Assembly: GCF_009931655.1 (NCBI RefSeq)
Contig: NZ_CP047984.1
Span: forward strand, 1,922,001-1,986,000
Origin: Pontibacter russatus
GTDB taxonomy: Bacteria > Bacteroidota > Bacteroidia > Cytophagales > Hymenobacteraceae
Reading direction: 5' to 3'
Length of the DNA stretch: 64,000 bases
The notes beneath the pieces are model-generated. The model saw nothing but the letters and a program-made list of their open reading frames with translations. It made no database searches and was not told the origin of the DNA. The translations under genes were made by a program, and so were the position numbers. The first letter of the stretch is position 1; the number at the start of each line of letters is the position of its first letter. Below are positions 25,277 through 34,003 of the stretch, piece after piece.

Positions 25277-28089
25277 TATTTACTCAGGTACAGATTCCTC
25301 TCCGAATATACCTTCGTGAAGTAGTCGTCTTCCAGGTCGTCAATAAAGTAGATGGCCTCGCCGGTGGATTTCATCTCCGGGCCGAGCTCCTTGTTCACTT
25401 CCGGGAATTTGTTGTAAGAGAACACCGGCACCTTGATGGCATAGCCGTGCTTGTAGGGATTGAACTCGAAGTCCTTAACCTTCTTCTCGCCCAGCATGAT
25501 CTTGGTGGCGTAATTTATATAGGGCTCGCGGTACGCTTTGGCGATGAACGGGAAGGTGCGCGACGCGCGCGGGTTTGCCTCGATGATATAGACCGTCTCG
25601 TTCTTGATGGCGAACTGGATGTTGATCACACCCACCGTCCGGAGCGCCACCGCAATTTTCCGGGTGTATTCATCAATCTGGTTCAGCACGTGCTCGCTCA
25701 GGTCGAACGGCGGCAGCACCGCGTAAGAGTCGCCGGAGTGGATACCGGCTGGCTCGATGTGCTCCATGATGCCGCATATATACACATCCTGCCCGTCGCA
25801 GATGGCATCGGCCTCGGCTTCGATGGCGTTGTCGAGGAAGTGGTCCAGCAGCACCTTGTTGCCGGGGTGGTCCTTCAGCAGGTCGATGACATGGGCCTCC
25901 AGTTCCTTCTCGTTGATCACGATTTTCATGTTCTGCCCGCCCAGCACGTAGCTCGGCCGCACCAGCAGCGGGAACTTCAGCTCCTTGCTCAGTTCCAGCG
26001 CCTCCTCCGCCGTCTCGATCACGGCAAACGGCGGGTATGGAATGCTCAGGTCGCGCAACAGCCTGGAGAAGGAGCCGCGGTCCTCGGCCAGGTCCAGCGC
26101 CTGGTAGCTGGTGCCGAAGATTTTGACGCCGAAGCGCTCCAGTTTCTCCGCCAGTTTCAGAGCCGTCTGGCCGCCGAGCTGCACAATCACGCCCTCCGGC
26201 TTCTCGTGCAGGATGATGTCGTATATATGCTCCCAGAACACCGGCTCGAAGTACAGCTTGTCGGAGATGTCGAAGTCTGTGGAAACCGTTTCTGGGTTGC
26301 AGTTGATCATGATTGTTTCGTAGCCGCACTCCCTGGCCGCCAGCACGCCGTGTACACAGCTGTAGTCGAACTCAATGCCCTGCCCGATGCGGTTCGGGCC
26401 GGAGCCCAGCACCACCACCTTCTTGCGGTCAGACACGATGCTCTCGTTCTCGCCATCGAAGGTACTGTAGTAGTAGGGCGTGCTGGCCGCGAACTCGGCG
26501 GCGCAGGTGTCCACCATTTTATATACCCGCGTGATGCCCAGTTCGGTGCGCACGCTGTGTACCTCGCTCTCCTTGCAGCGCAGCAGGTGCGCAATCTGGC
26601 GGTCGGCGTAGCCTTTCACCTTGGCCTCGCGCAGCAGCTCGGTTGGGATAGTGGTCAGGTTGTATTTCTCGATCTCTTTCTCCAGCATGTCCAGCTCCTC
26701 GATCTGGGCCAGGAACCACGGGTCTATCTTGGTGAGCTTCTGGATGGTGCTGGTCGGGATGCCGATGCGCATGGCGTCCTTGATGCTGAAGAGTCGGTTC
26801 CAGCTCGGATTTTTCAGGCTGTAGATCAGCTCATCGTAATTCGTCTTTTCCTTCCCGTCTGCGCCGATGCCGTTGCGTTTTATTTCGAGGCTCTGGCAGG
26901 CCTTCTGCAATGCCTCCTGGAAGGTGCGGCCGATGCCCATCACCTCGCCAACGGATTTCATCTGCAGGCCCAGCTTGCGGTCGGCACCCGGAAACTTGTC
27001 GAAGTTCCAGCGCGGTATCTTCACAATCACGTAGTCCAGCGCGGGCTCGAAGTAAGCGGAAGTCGTTTTGGTGATGGCGTTCTTCAGCTCGTCCAGGTTG
27101 TAGCCGATGGCCAGTTTGGCGGCGACTTTCGCGATGGGGTAGCCAGTGGCTTTGGAGGCGAGCGCCGAGGAGCGCGACACACGCGGGTTGATCTCAATCC
27201 CGACGATGGTATCATCTTCGGGGTTCACGGAGAACTGCACGTTGCAGCCGCCGGCAAACTGCCCGATGCCGTTCATCATCCGGATGGCGAGGTCGCGCAT
27301 TTGCTGGTACACGGTGTCGGGCAGCGTCATGGCCGGGGCCACCGTGATGGAGTCGCCGGTGTGGACGCCCATGGGGTCGAAGTTTTCGATGGAGCAGATG
27401 ATGATGACGTTGCCGATGTTATCGCGCAGCAACTCCAGCTCGTACTCTTTCCAGCCCAGGATGCTTTGCTCGATCAGCACCTCGTGCGTAGGCGAGGCAT
27501 GCAGGCCGCGCGTCAGGGCCGCGTCAAACTCAGCCGGTGTGTTCACGAAGCCGCCGCCGTAGCCGCCCAGCGTAAACGAGGGGCGGATCACGAGCGGGAA
27601 GCCGATGTCCTGCGCGATCTCTTTGCCTTCCAGGAAGGAGGTGGCCGTTTCGCCGCGGCACACATTCACGCCCAGCTCCAGCATTTTCAGGCGGAACTGC
27701 TCCCTATCCTCAGTCGTCTCAATCGCTTTGATGTCGACCCCGATGATGCGCACGCCGTACTTTTTCCAGATACCGGCTTTCTCGCAGTCAATGGCAAGGT
27801 TCAGGGCCGTCTGGCCGCCCATGGTGGGCAGCACCGCGTCGATCTTGTGCTTCTCCAGAATCTCGACGATGTACTTTTTCTCCAGCGGCTTCAGGTACAC
27901 GTTGTCGGCCGTCACCGGGTCGGTCATGATGGTGGCGGGGTTGGAGTTGATGAGCGTTACCTCTATCCCCTCTTCGCGCAGCGAGCGGGCGGCCTGGGAG
28001 CCGGCGTAATCGAATTCGCATGCCTGGCCGATAATGATGGGACCAGAGCCAATAATGAGAATGGATTTGATACTGGTGTCTTTAGGCAT
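25276..28089 (-). CDS. carB: Carbamoyl-phosphate synthase large subunit lacking the MGS domain
   Basis: CarB makes carbamoyl phosphate from bicarbonate, ATP and glutamine-derived ammonia for arginine and pyrimidine synthesis. Starting at MPKDTSIKSILIIGSGPIII (28089), the protein is about 937 residues. It has two homologous ATP-grasp halves: MGGQTALNLA and FTLGGYGGGF in the first, NRIGQGIEFDYSCVHGVLA and VRPSYVLGGQNM in the second. It ends soon after LGPEMKSTGEAI, so the C-terminal methylglyoxal-synthase-like allosteric domain (about 130 residues in E. coli CarB) is missing. Similar short forms are known in Bacteroidota. No carA is adjacent. A -7 element lies 53 bp upstream. Confidence 0.95.
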   Translation of the reverse strand: MPKDTSIKSILIIGSGPIIIGQACEFDYAGSQAARSLREEGIEVTLINSNPATIMTDPVTADNVYLKPLEKKYIVEILEKHKIDAVLPTMGGQTALNLAIDCEKAGIWKKYGVRIIGVDIKAIETTEDREQFRLKMLELGVNVCRGETATSFLEGKEIAQDIGFPLVIRPSFTLGGYGGGFVNTPAEFDAALTRGLHASPTHEVLIEQSILGWKEYELELLRDNIGNVIIICSIENFDPMGVHTGDSITVAPAMTLPDTVYQQMRDLAIRMMNGIGQFAGGCNVQFSVNPEDDTIVGIEINPRVSRSSALASKATGYPIAKVAAKLAIGYNLDELKNAITKTTSAYFEPALDYVIVKIPRWNFDKFPGADRKLGLQMKSVGEVMGIGRTFQEALQKACQSLEIKRNGIGADGKEKTNYDELIYSLKNPSWNRLFSIKDAMRIGIPTSTIQKLTKIDPWFLAQIEELDMLEKEIEKYNLTTIPTELLREAKVKGYADRQIAHLLRCKESEVHSVRTELGITRVYKMVDTCAAEFAASTPYYYSTFDGENESIVSDRKKVVVLGSGPNRIGQGIEFDYSCVHGVLAARECGYETIMINCNPETVSTDFDISDKLYFEPVFWEHIYDIILHEKPEGVIVQLGGQTALKLAEKLERFGVKIFGTSYQALDLAEDRGSFSRLLRDLSIPYPPFAVIETAEEALELSKELKFPLLVRPSYVLGGQNMKIVINEKELEAHVIDLLKDHPGNKVLLDHFLDNAIEAEADAICDGQDVYICGIMEHIEPAGIHSGDSYAVLPPFDLSEHVLNQIDEYTRKIAVALRTVGVINIQFAIKNETVYIIEANPRASRTFPFIAKAYREPYINYATKIMLGEKKVKDFEFNPYKHGYAIKVPVFSYNKFPEVNKELGPEMKSTGEAIYFIDDLEDDYFTKVYSERNLYLSK

Positions 28090-28463
28090 TTGGATAGATA
28101 TGTGTAAATTGCCCAAAGTTAAGGCAAAATGTTAAGGGTGGCAAAGGTAAAATCGCTCTAATTGAAATTCGTTAAAAATTTCCCGCCTTCCCGTGTCATT
28201 CAGGCAGCGTATCCCGCAAAAAATTACTCCGCTGGTTTTCGTCCGGTGTCACTTGCGGCAGGCTCCGGTCCGCACTCCCTTATATATCCCCGGCGTAAAA
28301 TCCAGGATGGGGATATATATCCCAATGTCGTCAACTCCGGCCCTTCTTCCCGGCTTGTGCCCTACAGTTGCCAGGTGCAGTTTGAAGTCCTGCTACAGGG
28401 GCATTGCGCCACACAACCGGTCAGACCTGCGTAAACACGAAGACAAACTTAAACCCGGCCACC
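28090..28463. other. Divergent intergenic region upstream of carB
   Basis: The gap holds the carB promoter and otherwise nothing I can name. It is rich in TATATA words (28280-28320). No pyrimidine- or arginine-responsive leader was recognised. Confidence 0.4.
28142..28149 (-). promoter_or_regulatory. Bacteroidota -7 element for carB
   Basis: TACCTTTG on the minus strand matches TAnnTTTG. It lies about 53 bp upstream of the carB ATG at 28089, in support of that start. Confidence 0.55.
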
Positions 28464-28685
28464 ATGGAAGCACCAAAAGAAGACGACATCATCACGAACG
28501 CGGACGAGAGCAAGCGCCTGCCCGACGAGAACCCGGAGCCGCTGACAGGCACGAAAAAAGAAGAAGCGGACATATTGGATAAAGAGTATGAGGGCAAGGA
28601 AAAAGCAGGTAATGTAGCGGCCAAAAACGAGGAGGACACCCGCAAACTGGACGGCAGCAACGCCAACAACCTACGCACCAAGTAG
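28464..28685 (+). CDS. Small charged hypothetical protein
   Basis: This 73-residue protein starts MEAPKEDDIITNADESKRL at 28464; the frame is open 60 bp further upstream but the preceding residues look like leader sequence. It is very hydrophilic, rich in Glu, Asp, Lys and Asn, without Cys or a membrane segment, and probably intrinsically disordered. I do not recognise it. Comparable short acidic proteins are common in Hymenobacteraceae. A GC-rich hairpin follows. Confidence 0.55.
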   Translation: MEAPKEDDIITNADESKRLPDENPEPLTGTKKEEADILDKEYEGKEKAGNVAAKNEEDTRKLDGSNANNLRTK

Positions 28686-28705
28686 GTGAGCATATAGATC
28701 AACGG

Positions 28706-28761
28706 GGCACAGGGGCAGCGGCCGCAAGGCATATGCTGCCCGCGGCGGTGGCCCCTGTGCC
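28706..28761 (+). terminator. GC-rich inverted repeat after the small charged protein
   Basis: GGCACAGGGGC (28706-28716) pairs with GCCCCTGTGCC (28751-28761) around a 34-nt loop. Only a short A-rich tract follows and there is no T-tract, so termination is inferred from position. Confidence 0.45.
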
Positions 28762-28907
28762 TCCCAAAAACCTTGCTTAACCAGGCATTATCCGCCCGAA
28801 CAGCAGTATTTTCTGCTTAAAGCGGCGTCTAAAACAAGTAAGGGTATTTGTTATTAAAGTGGTAATTAGTAATATTAGTATATGTAAATACCTAAAAGCC
28901 GCCACCA

Positions 28908-29309
28908 ATGGTCCTTTTCGACGCGGAGTACATACACCTCGAATATTACACGGCGCACCACGTACTGGTAAGCCAGTGGTACGGCAGTTGCAGCAGTGGG
29001 GAATACCGGGATGCGGTGATGAGGGCTTCCCGCTATATCTGGAAAATGAACATCCCTTTTGCCATATCCGACAGGCGTCTGCTCCACGCCCTTTCCAGGG
29101 ATGATCTCCGCTGGACCGTAACAGAGTTCCTGATGGAGTTCAGACAGCTCCCGCTGAGGCGCTTCGCCATTATCAACTATTTCGACGAGGCGGCGGCAGA
29201 TCAGTTGCACTATTTCCTGCACAACAAGCGCTACCCCATTCCTTTCGAAACACAGGTATTCGAGGATTTGACCTCAGCTTATGAGTGGCTGGTGTCGGTA
29301 GAGGCATAG
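28908..29309 (+). CDS. Conserved hypothetical protein, STAS/SpoIIAA-like candidate
   Basis: This 133-residue soluble protein starts MVLFDAEYIHLEYYTAHHVL and has alternating beta/alpha composition. In order it resembles the short STAS/SpoIIAA-like proteins of Hymenobacteraceae: a MVLF(D/E)xEY start, a central RRFAIINYFDEAAAD, and a final TQVFEDLTSAYEWL (the FxxxxxAxxWL ending). The identification is by general shape, not by a decisive motif. No partner anti-sigma factor or kinase is adjacent. An AT-rich stretch directly upstream (28850-28890) probably contains its promoter. Confidence 0.6.
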   Translation: MVLFDAEYIHLEYYTAHHVLVSQWYGSCSSGEYRDAVMRASRYIWKMNIPFAISDRRLLHALSRDDLRWTVTEFLMEFRQLPLRRFAIINYFDEAAADQLHYFLHNKRYPIPFETQVFEDLTSAYEWLVSVEA

Positions 29310-29634
29310 TCACATATATCCCTGTTTGCCAAAGCTTTTTGGTTTCCAGCCAATATGCCGCCTCTCGCTGCTCTCAGCACCTGCACTGTGCGCGCTGGCT
29401 ATATATAGCTTTCATGCTCCTCCTCAATTTCCCGCTGCGCTCGCGCAGTTCATATGGCTGCATGAAAGTAGGCGGCCATGTATGAACCGCGCTGGCCTTT
29501 GAGGTGGCAAAGGAGCATGCAAGTGTCCGAAGCTTGCGTACGGCGGCGGTGTCGGATTGCACACAATTTGCCTATATTGCCCTTCGGAAGTTATCGCTAT
29601 CCTGGCCTGCCACCCTTCTTCACCTGACGCCGCC
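29310..29634. other. Intergenic region with nested weak inverted repeats
   Basis: I see no convincing gene. CATGCTCCT (29413-29421) is mirrored by AGGAGCATG (29511-29519), and GTTCATA/TATGAAC words lie between them, giving a possible extended hairpin of about 110 nt. It could be a structured leader or a degenerate repeat. A TATATTG near 29573 is a weak -7 candidate for the acyltransferase. Confidence 0.35.
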
Positions 29635-30987
29635 ATGCTCTACCTCATCCTGAAACTTATATATAAACTTGGGCTGTGGGTCTTTTTCCGGCGCTTTGAG
29701 GTGCGCAACCGCCACCTGATGCCAGACCGTGGGCCGCTCCTGGTCGTCTCGAACCACCCCAACACATTCATGGACCCGATTGTGACGGCTTCGCTGCTGC
29801 GCCAGCCGGTTTATTTTATCGCCAAGAGCACGTTGTTCGGCTCTGGGCTCCAAAACCGGATGCTGCGCCAGATGCACCTGATCCCGATCCACCGCCGCGA
29901 GGACAACCCCGGCCAGGCCATAAGCAACGAGGAAGCCTTTGCGGCCAGCTCCGTGGCGCTGCAGCAGCACAAAACACTGCTCATCTTTCCGGAGGGGAAC
30001 AGCTTTAACCAGCGGCGCCTGCGCAAGATCAAGACCGGCACCGCCCGCATTGCCCTGGAAGCCCTGTCGGCTGGCGCTGCGGACCTGCGTATTCTGCCGG
30101 TGGGACTCAACTACACGGCCCCCACCCGCTTCCGAAGCGACGTGTTTGTAAACGTGGGCGAGCCGGTTGCGGTGGCTGAATACGTTGCGGCCTGCCAGCA
30201 GGACGGGCAGGAGACAGTGCTGGCCCTGACGGAGGAAATCAGGAAGCGCCTCGAAGGGCTCATCATCCACACGCCGACGGATGAGGAAGACGAACTGGCC
30301 CGGCAGGTGGAGATCCTGTACAAAGGCAGGCTGGCGGCAGACGCCCCCTCCGACGCCCCCGCGCACCTGCAGGATTTTCTGCTTACCAGGGCCATCGTCA
30401 GCAGCATCAACTACTTCAGCCAGAAAGACCCTGTGCGGGTGGCGGCGCTAAAACAGAAACTGGGCGACTATATGGAGCAGCTCCGGCGGCTGCGCCTGAG
30501 GGACGAGGCAATGGGCCTTCGCCGCGACACAGTGTTACAGCAGAGTTTGCTGCGCGTGCTGTTCCTGGTGTTGGGGCTGCCAGTATATGGCTACGGCCTG
30601 CTGCACAACTACCTCCCTTACATCATCCCGGCTAAAGCGGCCAGGGCGGCTACCCACGAGGAGGAATGGCACGCGCCCATCATGCTGACGGTCGGCATTT
30701 TCACATTTCCGCTGTTTTACCTGCTGGAGGTGTGGCTGGCGCGGGAGCTGCTGCAGCTCTCCTGGGCCTGGACAACCTTGCACCTGCTGAGCCTGCCGCT
30801 CAGCGGCTTTTTTACCCTGTACTACTGGGGCACGCTGCGGCGCACGCGGGAGCACTGGCTGCTGCTGCGCCTCTTCGTAAAGCGGCAGGACCTGGTAAGC
30901 AGCCTGCGGCGGCAGCGGCAGGAGATAGTAACGGAGCTGGAGGCGGCCAAAGCAGATTACCTGGCACAGGCCTCCCCTGATTCGTAA
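29635..30987 (+). CDS. PlsC-type phospholipid acyltransferase with C-terminal membrane region
   Basis: The 450-residue product starts at 29635 (MLYLILKLIYKLGLWVFF), with an N-terminal membrane segment. An acyltransferase domain occupies about residues 15-230, with SNHPNTFMDP as motif I, STLFGSG near motif II, and LLIFPEGNSFN as motif III. Motif I has five residues between His and Asp (HX5D) instead of the PlsC HX4D; the same spacing occurs in Sct1/Gpt2-type glycerol-3-phosphate acyltransferases. The C-terminal third holds three or so membrane helices (VLFLVLGLPVYGYGLL, IMLTVGIFTFPLFYLLEV, LLSLPLSGFFTLYYW). Acyl transfer in phospholipid synthesis is inferred from the family. Confidence 0.83.
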   Translation: MLYLILKLIYKLGLWVFFRRFEVRNRHLMPDRGPLLVVSNHPNTFMDPIVTASLLRQPVYFIAKSTLFGSGLQNRMLRQMHLIPIHRREDNPGQAISNEEAFAASSVALQQHKTLLIFPEGNSFNQRRLRKIKTGTARIALEALSAGAADLRILPVGLNYTAPTRFRSDVFVNVGEPVAVAEYVAACQQDGQETVLALTEEIRKRLEGLIIHTPTDEEDELARQVEILYKGRLAADAPSDAPAHLQDFLLTRAIVSSINYFSQKDPVRVAALKQKLGDYMEQLRRLRLRDEAMGLRRDTVLQQSLLRVLFLVLGLPVYGYGLLHNYLPYIIPAKAARAATHEEEWHAPIMLTVGIFTFPLFYLLEVWLARELLQLSWAWTTLHLLSLPLSGFFTLYYWGTLRRTREHWLLLRLFVKRQDLVSSLRRQRQEIVTELEAAKADYLAQASPDS

Positions 30988-31258
30988 TGACGCACTTTGC
31001 ACAGCCCGCTCCTCAAAGGGGGCTATATATAACTATATAGGTGGAAGAGTATATGGATTACATATATAATATGCCCTGATTTTTCCTGCTTCTCAGCCAG
31101 TTAAGCATCGACAGCGCTTTAATTTTATTGCACAATAAATAATAGCCTTTTTTTTTCCTGCCCCGTAAAAGGCTTATCCTAACTACAGTGATCAATTAAT
31201 TTCCTAAAGGTTAAAGCACTGTAGAAACGGGTTTAAAACGAAACAAATAATCATGACT

Positions 31259-31696
31259 ATGAAAAAGACTTTTGTAAATTTTTGCGCATCAACCCTGGTA
31301 GTGGGAGGCCTGCTATTTGGTTGCTCAACAACTGACACCACCACGGATTCCGAGGGAATGGATACGACAGATGACGAATACGGCACTACCACCGGCGCGA
31401 CTACCGAGGGTACCACCACAACCGGTACAACAACTGGAACCACGGATGGCACAACAACTGGAACCACGGATGGCACAACAACTGGAACCACGGATGGCAC
31501 AACAACCGGAACCACGGATGGCACCACAACAGGTATGACGACCGGCACCACCACGGGTATGACAACCGGAACAACTACGGGTACAACAACCGGAACAACT
31601 ACGGGTACAACCACCGGTACGACTACTGGAACTACTACCGGTACAACCACAGGTGGCACCACCTCCGGAACAACTGGTGGCTCTACCACCATATAG
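31259..31696 (+). CDS. Thr/Gly-repeat lipoprotein
   Basis: The product of about 145 residues begins MKKTFVNFCASTLVVGGLLF followed by GC, a lipoprotein signal with the lipidated Cys near residue 22. After an acidic segment (TTDTTTDSEGMDTTDDEY) the rest is almost wholly Thr and Gly: four copies of an 8-residue TTGTTDGT unit, then about 15 copies of a 4-residue TTGT/TTGM unit, ending GGSTTI. It has no domain fold that I recognise. A surface-exposed flexible stalk or glycosylation target is plausible (many Thr for O-linked glycans) but not shown. Repeats are also exact at DNA level. An alternative ATG lies 6 bp upstream. Confidence 0.75.
   Translation: MKKTFVNFCASTLVVGGLLFGCSTTDTTTDSEGMDTTDDEYGTTTGATTEGTTTTGTTTGTTDGTTTGTTDGTTTGTTDGTTTGTTDGTTTGMTTGTTTGMTTGTTTGTTTGTTTGTTTGTTTGTTTGTTTGGTTSGTTGGSTTI
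31424..31519 (+). repeat. 24-bp tandem repeat inside the Thr/Gly lipoprotein gene
   Basis: The unit (ACAACAACTGGAACCACGGA plus TGGC) repeats four times, nearly identical; the last copy has one C for T change. It is followed by a 12-bp ACAACCGGTACG-like series to about 31650. The exactness of the four copies suggests recent expansion and a likely length polymorphism. Confidence 0.85.
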
Positions 31697-31727
31697 CATA
31701 ACACGACTTACAGTTGACACACTGAAG

Positions 31728-31765
31728 GCAAAAAGGCAGGCACCGTATGGTTTTTGCCTTTTTGC
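31728..31765 (+). terminator. Terminator of the Thr/Gly lipoprotein gene
   Basis: GCAAAAAGGCA (31728-31738) pairs with TGCCTTTTTGC (31755-31765); the stem itself supplies a T-rich run after the loop. Confidence 0.65.
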
Positions 31766-31910
31766 TTTTAGCGGGTTTCAATCTTGCTCTGGCAGCAAAC
31801 AGAACTTGCCTTAAGCCCAGGCTATAGGTGCCGCTGCAGGAGCTTCGCTGCGCCACCCCGAGCCAACCCGGAGGAATGCGCTTAACGCTACTCTCTTCCA
31901 AGAACTGCCG

Positions 31911-33434
31911 ATGAAGTACCTGGAGCTATATTTTCGCAAAGTTTTCACGGTGGACCTGCGTGCGCTGGGCATCATGCGGATATGGCTGGCGGGTATTGTC
32001 TTGACGGACCTTGCCATCCGGGCTACCGACCTGGAGGCGCACTACTCCAACATGGGCGTGCTGCCGCTGCACGTGCTGCACCAGCACGTATGGCTGCCCT
32101 ACCTGTTCTCGTTCCATGCCATGAGCGGGCTGTGGCAGTTTCAGGCGGTGCTGTTCGCGCTGGCGGCAGTTTTTGCGGTTTGCCTGCTGCTGGGCTATAA
32201 AACGCGGCTGTCCACCATCTTGACCTGGCTGCTGCTGCTGTCGCTGCAGAACCGGAACCCGCTGATAGGGCAGGGCGGCGACGACCTGCTCCGGATGCTC
32301 CTGTTCTGGGGTATTTTTCTGCCCTGGGGCAGATTCTATTCCTACGACGCTACCCGAAAGCCGCCGCTTTCAGACACCTCTGTCAGCACCAGTTATTTCA
32401 GCGCGGCAACCGTGGCCTATATCGTGCAGGTCGGCATTGTGTACGTCAGCACCGCGCTGCTGAAAGACTCGCCGGAGTGGCACACCGACGGCACGGCCCT
32501 TTACTACGCCCTCAGCCTCGACCAGATTCTGATGCCCGGCGGCAGGCTCATATATCCTTATCCGGAGTTGCTGCGGGTGCTCACCCTGGGGGCTTATTAC
32601 ACCGAGTTACTGCTGCCCTTCCTGCTGCTCATCCCGTTTTACAATAACTTTTTCCGGGTGGTGGTGGTAGTGGTACTCGTGGGGTTCCACATTGGCATCA
32701 GCCTGACGCTTTTTGTGGGGCTGTTTTACCTCATCAACATCGCCTCGGTGGTGGGGCTGCTGCCGCGCCCGGTGATGGACTGGATTGACAGGCGGCTGCT
32801 TTCCTCTTTCAGGAGGCCTTACACCGGGCAGTTCCAGCACATCTTCAAGCGCCTCCGTCAGCCGTCGCTGCTTAGTGTGCGGGTAAGCCTAAACCGCCCA
32901 CTGGCGCCCCGCCACCTGTTGTCGCAGCTGCGCAACGGCTTTGTGGCGGTCGCGCTGCTGTACTGTGTGTGGTGGAACCTGAGCGGCACGCACCTTCCCC
33001 TATATAAACTGCCCGACAGCAGCAGGTGGTTCGGCTACATCCTGCGCCTCGACCAGCACTGGGGCATGTTTGCGCCCATTGTATTCCGCGACGACGGCTG
33101 GTATGTACTGGAGGGGCACACGGCCAGCGGCAAATCCATCGACCTGAACCAGCAGGGCAAGAAGGTGGACGAGGCGAAGCCCGCCTCGGTGATGGCGCTG
33201 TTTAAGAACGACCGCTGGCGCAAGTACTCCGAGAACTACCTGTTTGTGAGCAACGCCTATATGCGGCCCTACTACTGCAACTACCTGATGCGCCGCTGGA
33301 ACGAGAACCACCCCGACCAGCCTATCACGCAGTTGGAGGTGGTCTATATGAAGGAGCCCACCCTGCCTGATTACCAAGTGCCCACGCCCACGCGGGAGGT
33401 GCTTTGTATCTGCGCAAATGAGCCGGAAAAATAG
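31911..33434 (+). CDS. HTTM domain (vitamin K-dependent gamma-carboxylase-like) membrane protein
   Basis: This 507-residue protein has a horizontally transferred transmembrane (HTTM) domain. It begins with LRALGIMRIWLAGIVLTDLA and the helix-rich region continues to about residue 345 (examples: AVLFALAAVFAVCLLLG, AYIVQVGIVYVSTALLK, NRNPLIGQGGDDLLRMLLFW). The C-terminal part is a soluble region with FGYILRLDQHWGMFAP, typical of bacterial HTTM proteins. In animals the family includes gamma-glutamyl carboxylase; in bacteria the function is unknown. It lies between two short lipoprotein genes on the same strand. Confidence 0.87.
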   Translation: MKYLELYFRKVFTVDLRALGIMRIWLAGIVLTDLAIRATDLEAHYSNMGVLPLHVLHQHVWLPYLFSFHAMSGLWQFQAVLFALAAVFAVCLLLGYKTRLSTILTWLLLLSLQNRNPLIGQGGDDLLRMLLFWGIFLPWGRFYSYDATRKPPLSDTSVSTSYFSAATVAYIVQVGIVYVSTALLKDSPEWHTDGTALYYALSLDQILMPGGRLIYPYPELLRVLTLGAYYTELLLPFLLLIPFYNNFFRVVVVVVLVGFHIGISLTLFVGLFYLINIASVVGLLPRPVMDWIDRRLLSSFRRPYTGQFQHIFKRLRQPSLLSVRVSLNRPLAPRHLLSQLRNGFVAVALLYCVWWNLSGTHLPLYKLPDSSRWFGYILRLDQHWGMFAPIVFRDDGWYVLEGHTASGKSIDLNQQGKKVDEAKPASVMALFKNDRWRKYSENYLFVSNAYMRPYYCNYLMRRWNENHPDQPITQLEVVYMKEPTLPDYQVPTPTREVLCICANEPEK

Positions 33435-33584
33435 GTCCGGAAGCAGTGCTAGTATAGAAGAGGTTATATATGAGACAGGAAAACAGGAGAGGATTTGTAT
33501 ATAAAGCGCCCGGCGCAACGATAATAAACTATAAAACAATTAATAACGGACCATTCAAAAAAGCAAACCATTAAATAGAAAACG

Positions 33585-33818
33585 ATGAAGAAGACATATG
33601 TAATCCTGTTATCGGGAGCCATGCTGCTCAGCGTGGGCCTGCCTAGCTGCACCAGCGAGAACACGACCGGCGTGAACACGGAAACCAACGCTACCGAAGC
33701 CGAGGATATAAACAGCGGCGCGACGGAGGGGGACACAGACGCAGGAATGAGCGGCGAAAGTGGCACAGGCAGCGACACCGCCAGCACAACGACACCCCCC
33801 ACAGACAATGACATGTAA
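33585..33818 (+). CDS. Small Thr/Ser/Glu-rich lipoprotein
   Basis: The 77-residue product has a lipoprotein signal (MKKTYVILLSGAMLLSVGLP then SC; lipidated Cys at about residue 22). The mature part is low complexity and acidic, made of Thr, Ser, Gly, Glu and Asp (TEGDTDAGMSGESGTGSDTA). It resembles a short, non-repetitive relative of the Thr/Gly lipoprotein at 31259, which also begins MKKT and shares TT and TG words. No catalytic function is expected. A clear terminator follows. Confidence 0.7.
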   Translation: MKKTYVILLSGAMLLSVGLPSCTSENTTGVNTETNATEAEDINSGATEGDTDAGMSGESGTGSDTASTTTPPTDNDM

Positions 33819-33838
33819 AAAGGAGCAGAAACCCTGAC

Positions 33839-33878
33839 AACAGCAAAGGGAGGTCCGTTAGAACCTCCCTTTGCTGTT
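33839..33878 (+). terminator. Terminator after the small lipoprotein gene
   Basis: AACAGCAAAGGGAGGT (33839-33854) pairs perfectly with ACCTCCCTTTGCTGTT (33863-33878) around an 8-nt loop. Confidence 0.8.
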
Positions 33879-34003
33879 GTTCAAAGCCATATAAAAACAG
33901 CCCGGAAAGCTCGTTTCAGGCAAATCTATATGGCTGATATGTCTGAGCTTGCTTATGAAATGGCTTTAGCTAAAACATTATCTGCATTTCACTCCGTCGG
34001 GCT

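Noticed and set aside
25126-28107. Open frame of 993 codons on the plus strand opposite carB
   Set aside because: It is a mirror of the high-GC carB coding sequence, with low-complexity His/Gln/Val/Leu-rich product and no recognisable domain. carB on the other strand is unambiguous.
29374-29636. Short minus-strand frames upstream of the acyltransferase gene
   Set aside because: Basic, Cys-rich products without a start context; they are more likely spacer DNA with weak hairpins.
31424-31650. Possible CRISPR array
   Set aside because: The repeats are direct with no unique spacers and lie in frame in a lipoprotein gene.
31204-31704. Open frame on the minus strand opposite the Thr/Gly lipoprotein (VVPVVVPVV-type product)
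   Set aside because: The repeat DNA keeps several frames open. Only the plus-strand frame has a lipoprotein signal and terminator in the right place.
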